A stretch of 5,302 nucleotides of DNA from JBFELO01 sp041552055 (GTDB lineage Bacteria; Acidobacteriota; Thermoanaerobaculia; Thermoanaerobaculales; Sulfomarinibacteraceae): the NCBI GenBank assembly GCA_041552055.1, contig JBFELO010000229.1:1-5302 (forward strand). The letters are read 5' to 3'. Made by a program: the position numbers and the translations under genes. Below, piece after piece: positions 1-5,302 of the stretch. The notes under the pieces were generated by a model. That model had not been told where the DNA came from. It did no database searches and saw nothing but the letters and a program-made list of their open reading frames with translations. Numbering within the stretch: the first letter of the stretch is position 1; each line of letters opens with the position of its first letter.

Positions 1-62
1 CCGAGCATAAAAGCTCGGCGAAGGGGGAGCCTTCTAGAGGATTCTCAGGCACCGAGTTCCTT
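1..62 (+). promoter_or_regulatory. Possible glycine-riboswitch-like aptamer core, 5' end cut off
   Basis: Seen: a perfect 6-bp hairpin (CCGAGC 1-6, loop ATAAAA, GCTCGG 13-18) abuts CGAAGGGG at 19-26. Next come a small stem CCT/AGG (30-40) and TTCTCAGGCA (43-52). Known: the glycine aptamer (Rfam RF00504) has the same order: hairpin, CCGAAGGnGCAA, hairpin, then ACUCUCAGGYAAAAGGAC. The P1/P2 5' strands would lie before position 1. Against the call: the base before CGAAGG is G instead of C, GCAA is replaced by GGAG, and the conserved AAAAGGAC after CAGGC is replaced by ACCGAGTTCC. The gene downstream is a propeller protein, not a glycine-cleavage or transporter gene. Inference: a degenerate or divergent aptamer, or a chance resemblance. 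Confidence 0.35.
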
Positions 63-100
63 AATAACCCGGGAGCCTTCAACGTGTCACCGGAACCGCG

Positions 101-118
101 TGCCGGACATGACCGGCA
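101..118 (+). promoter_or_regulatory. Leader stem-loop upstream of the propeller gene
   Basis: A perfect inverted repeat, TGCCGG (101-106), loop ACATGA, CCGGCA (113-118), lies 43 bases before the ribosome binding site. No T-run follows, so it is not a canonical intrinsic terminator. It could be part of an expression platform or a protein-binding site. The structure is seen; the function is inference. Confidence 0.35.
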
Positions 119-173
119 GGTGTGAAACCTTCGTCTTCTGCGCTCGTTACGATCCGAAAAGGAGGAATCCATC

Positions 174-1088
174 ATGAAGATCGGGATGTCCGGACTCGCG
201 ATCATCGGTGTCGGCATGACGGTCGGGACCATCGTCAACGCGACCAACGGTCCTACGCTCGACTACATGGGCCAGGCTCCACCGGGTCTGGAGCCACGGA
301 TCTTCGCGAAGGGCATCATCTCCACGCCCGCGCGCGAGCTGAATTCGGTGTTTTCGCCGGGCGGTGATCTGTTCCTGTTCACGCGGCGCGACCACTCCCA
401 GACCTACCGCATCATGGAGACCCGATACGGCCCGGCTGGATGGTCGACGCCAGCCGTGACCCCGTTCACTCGAGAGGACGGTGGCGTCGATCCGGCCTTC
501 AGCTGGGAGGGGGATCTGGTCTTCTTCGGCTCGGGTCGAACCGGCACGCTAGGCGATGCGGATATCTGGGCGGTGGAGCTGTCACCGGACGGTAGCTGGG
601 GAAGACCCCGCAACCTCGGCCGTCCGGTGAACACGGCCGGCAACGAGAATCACGCCTCCCCAGCGCGCGACGGGACACTCTACTTCCACTCCGCCGGTCA
701 CCCCGGCCTGGGTGAGTCGGACATCTTCCGCGCGGCCGTGTCGGCCGACGGGTACGCCACCCCGGTCAACCTCGGTCCGGCGGTCAACTCGGAGGCCAGT
801 GACTTCGATCCGTTCGTGGCGCCCGACCAGAGCTATGTTGTGTTTGCGTCGACCAGAGCGGGCGGGTTTGGCGGCGGCGACCTCCACGTCAGCTTTCGCA
901 CGGAGGACGGCGGCTGGACCCGCGCCGTGAACCTGGGAGACGTGTTCAATACCTCCGCCACCGAGTTTTGCCCGAAGGTCACGCCGGATGGCAGGTACTT
1001 GTTCTACACGAGTCGATTCACCGGTGAGGGCGACATCTACTGGGTGGACGCGCGGATCCTGGACGAATATCGGCCGCGCGTACCGTGA
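174..1088 (+). CDS. Exported PD40 (WD40-like, TolB-type) beta-propeller protein
   Basis: This 304-residue protein carries about five PD40-type blades, at residues ~55-85, 105-137, 158-190, 209-243 and 264-293. Each blade has the family pattern of a PDG-like turn, a hydrophobic LxF/VxF strand, S/T-x-R or similar, and a D-I/L-Y/F/W strand, for example PDGRYLFYTSR followed by GDIYW. The last three blades share a spacer beginning NLG (residues 147, 199, 253), a repeat of 52-54 residues. The N-terminus is hydrophobic (residues 5-22) and V-N-A at 21-23 would suit signal peptidase I, so export to the periplasm or surface is likely. The ATG at 174 is set by GGAGG at 161-165 with 8 nt spacing. Known: PD40 repeats occur in TolB and OmpA-linked proteins and act as protein- or ligand-binding platforms. 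No catalytic or lipid-anchor motif is visible, so the specific partner is unknown. No adjacent OmpA domain or Tol-Pal gene is present. Confidence 0.88.
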   Translation: MKIGMSGLAIIGVGMTVGTIVNATNGPTLDYMGQAPPGLEPRIFAKGIISTPARELNSVFSPGGDLFLFTRRDHSQTYRIMETRYGPAGWSTPAVTPFTREDGGVDPAFSWEGDLVFFGSGRTGTLGDADIWAVELSPDGSWGRPRNLGRPVNTAGNENHASPARDGTLYFHSAGHPGLGESDIFRAAVSADGYATPVNLGPAVNSEASDFDPFVAPDQSYVVFASTRAGGFGGGDLHVSFRTEDGGWTRAVNLGDVFNTSATEFCPKVTPDGRYLFYTSRFTGEGDIYWVDARILDEYRPRVP

Positions 1089-1101
1089 CCAAGATCGCTG
1101 G

Positions 1102-1153
1102 AGTGCCGGGCAGCCACGCACATCACTTGACACGGAAGTGCCGGGGAACCACG
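1102..1153 (+). repeat. Imperfect 17-nt direct repeat pair in the leader of the NTF2-fold gene
   Basis: Two copies of AGTGCCGGG-nAnCCACG lie at 1102-1118 and 1137-1153, matching at 15 of 17 positions and offset by 35 bases. A TTGACA hexamer (1127-1132) sits between them, but no good -10 box follows at 16-18 bp. Inference: paired operator half-sites around a promoter, or a chance local duplication. Confidence 0.35.
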
Positions 1154-1189
1154 TTTCAAGAGTCGCACACAGGGCGGAAAACACGCGGG

Positions 1190-1224
1190 CGGGCGTCCTG
1201 ACGCCCGGACGAGCCGGACGCCCG
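1190..1224 (+). promoter_or_regulatory. Two mutually exclusive hairpins before the NTF2-fold gene
   Basis: CGGGCGT at 1190-1196 can pair with ACGCCCG at 1201-1207 (7 bp, 4-nt loop CCTG). Alternatively CGGGCGTCC at 1190-1198 can pair with GGACGCCCG at 1216-1224 (9 bp, 17-nt loop). The two downstream arms are copies of the same ACGCCCG word. The structure ends 8 bases before the GGAAGGGGGA ribosome binding site. No T-run follows either hairpin, so rho-independent termination is not indicated. The pairings are seen; a regulatory switch is inference. Confidence 0.4.
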
Positions 1225-1248
1225 ATCGGACCGGAAGGGGGAACTGCC

Positions 1249-1665
1249 ATGGACGGCTCGGGAGACCAGGCGCAAGAACTCGACGAGATGATCCAGGACT
1301 ACCTGAGGGCCTTCAACGCCGGTGACTACCGACGCGTGGCCTCCTACTGGGCCGAGGATGCGGTGCACCTGCCGCCGATCGGACCCGAGGTCCGCGGTCG
1401 CGCGGCGCTTCAGGAGTTCTATCGACAGTCGTGCGAAGTCATGAAGGTTCGGCTCTCCGACTACACCTATGAGGCTCGCTTCGCCGGTGACCATGTCTTC
1501 GTTCGCGAGAGCTGGACGGTCAGCTTTCAGCCGCCGGGAGCGGAGGCCACCAGCCACGCGGGCAGGGGGCTGTGGATCGGGAGGAGAGAGGCCGACGGGG
1601 TGTGGAGGACGTTCTGGGCGCTGGCGCGGCTGGATCAACCGGAGCCTCCGACTCCGTCATCATGA
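1249..1665 (+). CDS. NTF2-fold protein of the SnoaL/DUF4440-like group
   Basis: This 138-residue protein has the length and pattern of a single-domain NTF2-like (SnoaL-like/DUF4440) protein. An N-terminal helix (residues ~8-26, with YLRAFNAGDYRRVASYW) is followed by the family's typical D-A-V-H-L-PP segment (37-43). A G-R-A-A-L-x-x-F-Y helix (50-58) and the beta-strands of the cone (about 70-128) follow, ending in the W-R-TFWALARLD strand. No signal peptide is visible, so it is probably cytoplasmic. Known: this fold forms a pocket used by isomerases, cyclases, hydrolases and pure binders, so the reaction cannot be read from sequence. The ATG at 1249 is chosen because GGAAGGGGGA lies 6 nt upstream; the same frame is open further 5' to 988 but overlaps the propeller gene and has poor codon character there. 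It follows the propeller gene by 160 bases. Its TGA overlaps an ATG (ATGA, 1662-1665). Its PP-containing motif resembles those in the lipoprotein at 2408-3358. Confidence 0.85.
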   Translation: MDGSGDQAQELDEMIQDYLRAFNAGDYRRVASYWAEDAVHLPPIGPEVRGRAALQEFYRQSCEVMKVRLSDYTYEARFAGDHVFVRESWTVSFQPPGAEATSHAGRGLWIGRREADGVWRTFWALARLDQPEPPTPSS

Positions 1666-1928
1666 ACCGGAGCCTTGTCCCGGGTGCTTCTCTGGAGGTC
1701 TTCGAGGAAAGTGCCCGTATGACCATGCGCGAGGAGCGGGAGAGGTACGCTCGGGTGAAATGCGCCTTTCTGAATCATGCCGAGGGACGCTGACTTGCAG
1801 GACACGTGAGGTCGCCGGGATACGAACCGGACCGGCGGACGCGCAGTCAGTCCAGCGTGGCTGGGAATTCGCACGAGGCGCGCACGTTGGCGCATACGGG
1901 GCGTGTTCCGTGACGCCGGGAGGTCCGC
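1666..1928. other. Spacer without a convincing gene
   Basis: No frame on either strand gives a recognisable protein here. A 43-codon frame starts at the ATGA overlap (1662) and ends at 1793, but it lacks a well-placed ribosome binding site and its third-position GC (about 69%) is lower than in the surrounding genes. An 11-nt word, AACCGGAGCCT, occurs at 1637-1647 and again at 1665-1675, straddling the end of the NTF2-fold gene. A short inverted repeat GGCGT/ACGCC spans 1900-1917. I see no convincing promoter, terminator or tRNA. Confidence 0.5.
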
Positions 1929-2012
1929 GTGCTCAACAGCCTGATCGATCGGGTCGTCGACGCCGGCTACGAGCGGGACGCGATCGTGCGTGTGCCGCAG
2001 CGGGGGGAGTGA
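1929..2012 (+). CDS. Possible 27-residue leader ORF before the DUF2237 gene
   Basis: A GTG at 1929 is preceded by GGGAGG (1918-1923) with 5 nt spacing. The frame runs 27 codons, all but two of the sense codons after the start ending in G or C, which is coding-like for this genome. The peptide begins MLNSLIDRVVDAGYERD and ends VPQRGE; no signal, membrane or Cys motif is seen and I do not recognise it. An in-frame TGA at 1911-1913 prevents a much longer version. Its stop (2010-2012) lies 2 nt before the ATG of the DUF2237 gene, and its last codons form that gene's ribosome binding site, an arrangement typical of translational coupling. Alternatives: the surviving tail of a decayed gene, or chance. 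Confidence 0.3.
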   Translation: MLNSLIDRVVDAGYERDAIVRVPQRGE

Positions 2013-2014
2013 TC

Positions 2015-2386
2015 ATGGACATCTGCAACGTTCTCGGTGGACCCCTCGTGAGCTGCTCGACCGACCCCATGACCGGCTGGTATCGGGACGGCTGCTGCCA
2101 GACGGATGACGAGGACGTCGGCCGGCACGTCGTCTGCGCTGTGATGACCGAGGAGTTCCTCGCCTTCACCCGCTCGCGGGGCAACAACCTGTCGACACCG
2201 GCGCCGGCACACGGCTTTCCTGGACTCACTCCGGGCGACCGGTGGTGTCTCTGCGCCGATCGCTGGCGAGAGGCTTTCGAGGCCGGAGTCGCGCCGCCGG
2301 TCGTGCTCGCCGCCACCCACAGCGCCGCCCTCGAGGTGGTGACGCTGGACGATCTCGAGGCGCACGCCGTCGATCCCGTGGCCTGA
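2015..2386 (+). CDS. DUF2237 family protein, function unknown
   Basis: This 123-residue protein is a near full-length match to my knowledge of DUF2237 (PF09996). The hallmarks in order are NVLGGPL at 5-11, C-STDPMTGWYRDGCC at 14-28, DVGxHxVCAVMTxEFL at 34-49, SRGNNLSTP at 54-62, GFPGLxPGDRWCLC at 67-80, RWxEAxEAGVAPPVVLxATH at 83-102, and a final LDDLxAHAV at 111-119. Seven Cys (4, 14, 27, 28, 41, 78, 80) include a vicinal pair and a C-x-C, which suggests metal binding or redox chemistry; that is inference, as the family has no assigned role that I know of. No signal peptide is seen. The ATG at 2015 fits the family N-terminus and has GGGGGGAG (2002-2009) 5 nt upstream. Downstream it converges on the lipoprotein gene with only 21 bases between stops. 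Confidence 0.93.
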   Translation: MDICNVLGGPLVSCSTDPMTGWYRDGCCQTDDEDVGRHVVCAVMTEEFLAFTRSRGNNLSTPAPAHGFPGLTPGDRWCLCADRWREAFEAGVAPPVVLAATHSAALEVVTLDDLEAHAVDPVA

Positions 2387-2407
2387 CGAGCGGTTCGTGG
2401 GGACTCT

Positions 2408-3358
2408 CTACCCGGCCGGCGGGACGTCGCCGTTCCAGAGCATCCAGTGAAGCCGCCAGCAGCCGTCGTCGCCGCGCTTGGAGACCGCCAGGTACTTGCC
2501 CTCGCCGATCGCATGATCGCCGCCCGCCGCGGGCGTGTAGTCGAACATGAACCGCCCGTGCGTGAACCCGAGGTTGCCGTCGGTCGTCTCGACGATCTCT
2601 GTCAGGTCGAGAACTCGTTCACTGTATGGTTCCATGCGCGAGGCGAGATAGGCGGAGACCTGCGCTCGTCCGGCCATCTCGGGCATGTCCGGCGGGAACC
2701 GCGAGCCGTCCTCGGAATGAGCCGCGACCAGTGCCGCCACGTCCCCGGCTTCGAGCGAGGCCTCGAAACCCTGGTCGAGGGCCGTCGGGCTGTCGTAGCA
2801 GACTGCCTCGGCGGCCGCCTCCGGTCCGGTGTCCGCGATCGGTGGCGGTGCAGCCATGCCGGGGAGCGGGGCGTCGCGGTTCCAGATGTTGCGCAGGGTC
2901 AGGTACGAGCCGTCCGCCTGCTTTGCCAGGACGGTCACCCAGTCGCCGGACTGGGTCATTGTCTCGCCCTCGGGGGAGGTGACCTCCACGCTGTAGCTCC
3001 CCTTGCCGGCCATGAGATCGCCGTCGGCGGTCACCGACTCGACAACGTTCTTCACCCTGGGGTTCCCCGCGGCGAAGAAGTCCTCGAAGAAGGAACGCAT
3101 CGCCTCCTCGCCAATGACCGCCGGCAGGTCCGGCGGCATGATGCCGGATCCCTCACCGGCGTACAACGCCAGCATCGCGTTGGGATCGGCCGCGTTCATG
3201 CCGGCGTCCCAGCGCGCGGCGAGCTCGATGACAATATCTTCCGGCGACATCGTCTCTTCCGGCGCTATCGCCTCCTCTGCGACCTCGGTGGAAGGCGCGC
3301 AGGCCCCCGCGAGAGCCACGGTCGCGACCACGGTCGCGAACAGTTTCCATCGCTTCAT
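2408..3358 (-). CDS. Lipoprotein with two tandem NTF2-like (DUF4440/SnoaL-type) domains
   Basis: This 316-residue protein opens with a lipoprotein signal: K2, R3 and K5, a hydrophobic stretch at 6-19, and LAGAC with the lipidated Cys at 20. An acidic, Pro-containing linker (21-38) leads to NTF2-like domain 1 (~38-160), with a start helix IVIELAARWDAGMNAADPNAML, IMPPDLPAVIGEEAM at 73-87, and a closing strand LTLRNIWNRD. A Pro/Ala-rich linker (163-185) precedes domain 2 (~190-311), with FEASLEAGDVAALVAAH, FPPDMPEMAGRAQV at 221-234, and the terminal strand CWRLHWMLWNGD. The two domains look like an ancient duplication. C187 and C300 could pair across domain 2 after export. The ATG is supported by AAAGGAGG (3365-3372 on this strand) 6 nt upstream. 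The protein is probably anchored to a membrane facing the periplasm; its ligand is unknown. It lies downstream of and in the same direction as the CocE-type hydrolase, 217 bases away, so it probably has its own promoter. Confidence 0.88.
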   Translation of the reverse strand: MKRWKLFATVVATVALAGACAPSTEVAEEAIAPEETMSPEDIVIELAARWDAGMNAADPNAMLALYAGEGSGIMPPDLPAVIGEEAMRSFFEDFFAAGNPRVKNVVESVTADGDLMAGKGSYSVEVTSPEGETMTQSGDWVTVLAKQADGSYLTLRNIWNRDAPLPGMAAPPPIADTGPEAAAEAVCYDSPTALDQGFEASLEAGDVAALVAAHSEDGSRFPPDMPEMAGRAQVSAYLASRMEPYSERVLDLTEIVETTDGNLGFTHGRFMFDYTPAAGGDHAIGEGKYLAVSKRGDDGCWRLHWMLWNGDVPPAG

Positions 3359-3387
3359 GTCGATCCTCCTTTGTTGGAGAGTGCAGT

Positions 3388-3416
3388 GTAATACATTTAC
3401 GCAGACGCGGTCTTAT
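3388..3416 (-). promoter_or_regulatory. AT-rich promoter candidate for the lipoprotein gene
   Basis: In a GC-rich background, 3388-3418 is locally AT-rich. On the - strand a -10-like TATTAC (3388-3393) lies about 30 bases before the start codon, and a weak -35-like ATAAGA (3411-3416) is 17 bp further upstream. An inverted repeat AGAC-GCG-GTCT (3403-3413) falls in the spacer and -35 region, where a regulator could bind. The -35 matches the consensus poorly, so this rests mainly on position and composition. Confidence 0.3.
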
Positions 3417-3419
3417 TTC

Positions 3420-3472
3420 GATGCGCCTCCGCATCTCCCGGTTGACGAGACCGGGTCCAGCGCCAGGCCCGG
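3420..3472. repeat. Two short hairpins in the spacer between the hydrolase and lipoprotein genes
   Basis: GATGCG (3420-3425) pairs with CGCATC (3430-3435) around a 4-nt loop. CCGGG-T-CC (3451-3458) pairs with GG-CCCGG (3466-3472) with one bulged T and a 7-nt loop. Neither is followed by a T-run on the - strand. With the larger stem at 3489-3522 they make this spacer unusually rich in dyads. Confidence 0.4.
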
Positions 3473-3488
3473 CCCGCAAACTATCGGG

Positions 3489-3522
3489 AGTCGGTGCCAA
3501 ATTATGTACCTGGCACTCGACT
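3489..3522. repeat. Intergenic palindrome, REP-like
   Basis: AGTCG-GTGCCA (3489-3499) pairs with TGGCAC-T-CGACT (3511-3522): 11 bp with a single bulged T at 3517 and an 11-nt AT-rich loop, AATTATGTACC. On the - strand it would form in RNA just after the hydrolase stop codon, but only CCCGATAGTTTG follows, so it is not a standard terminator. Inference: it resembles REP-type palindromes spread by IS200-like (RAYT) transposases; I recall similar GTGCCAGGTACATAATT-type words but cannot search. It could still stabilise or help terminate the hydrolase mRNA. Confidence 0.5.
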
Positions 3523-3575
3523 ACGGCTCCCAACACCGGTTGACGGATTTCGATGTCGGCTCTGCCTCGAGGGCG

Positions 3576-5302
<1,727 letters not shown>

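Noticed and set aside
1..177. Open frame from the window edge that ends in an ATGA overlap with the propeller start
   Set aside because: Codons such as ATA, CTA, TTA and AAA are frequent and third-position GC is low, unlike the real genes here; the region also holds hairpins, so it reads as leader, not the end of an upstream gene.
988..1248. N-terminal extension of the NTF2-fold gene to an ATG at 988
   Set aside because: It would overlap the propeller gene, adds 87 residues of Arg-rich non-domain sequence, and ignores the well-placed ribosome binding site before 1249.
582..1250. 222-codon - strand frame opposite the propeller gene
   Set aside because: The + strand shows periodic PD40 repeats and a strong ribosome binding site; the antisense product has no recognisable domain.
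1795..1826. Promoter candidate TTGCAG...TACGAA before the DUF2237 gene
   Set aside because: Spacing is 20 bp and the -10 match is poor; no better than chance.
1811..1832. tRNA T-arm-like sequence on the - strand (GGTTCGTATCC)
   Set aside because: The loop lacks the conserved A58, the 5-bp stem does not close, and no acceptor stem or CCA follows.
2386..2398. ACGA/TCGT inverted repeat between the convergent genes as a bidirectional terminator
   Set aside because: Only a 4-bp stem, with no T-run on either side.

Overview
This is a GC-rich window with five confidently recognised protein-coding genes: three on the + strand, then two on the - strand, with the two groups converging at about 2387-2407. 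Gene types are a secreted PD40 beta-propeller, a soluble NTF2-fold protein, a DUF2237 protein, a lipoprotein with two NTF2-like domains, and a CocE/S15-type hydrolase. High third-position GC, strong AGGAGG-type ribosome binding sites and a lipobox point to a Gram-negative-type, high-GC bacterium. The mix of PD40, DUF4440/SnoaL-like and CocE/NonD proteins is reminiscent of Gemmatimonadota or Acidobacteriota. That taxonomic guess is inference only; no rRNA or marker gene is present.

Layout. Positions 1-173 are a structured leader before the first gene. Its first ~60 bases resemble the core of a glycine-riboswitch aptamer whose 5' strand is cut off by the window edge. Positions 174-1088 encode an exported five-repeat PD40 (TolB-like) propeller. 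Positions 1089-1248 are a second leader, with an imperfect 17-nt direct repeat and two mutually exclusive hairpins just before the ribosome binding site. Positions 1249-1665 encode a 138-residue NTF2-fold protein. Positions 1666-1928 hold no convincing gene. A possible 27-codon ORF (1929-2012) ends 2 nt before the DUF2237 gene (2015-2386) and contains that gene's ribosome binding site.

On the - strand, 2408-3358 encodes a lipoprotein with tandem NTF2-like domains. Positions 3359-3575 are a 217-base spacer rich in hairpins, including an 11-bp near-perfect stem that looks like a REP-type palindrome. Positions 3576-5302 carry most of a CocE/NonD (peptidase S15-like) alpha/beta-hydrolase with a C-terminal jelly roll; its N-terminus lies beyond the window.

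The proteins do not form an obvious pathway. Shared themes are export (propeller, lipoprotein, perhaps the hydrolase) and repeated use of the NTF2 fold: three related modules in two genes. I see no CRISPR array, tRNA, rRNA, transposase or defence system. The features most worth a second look are in the non-coding stretches.
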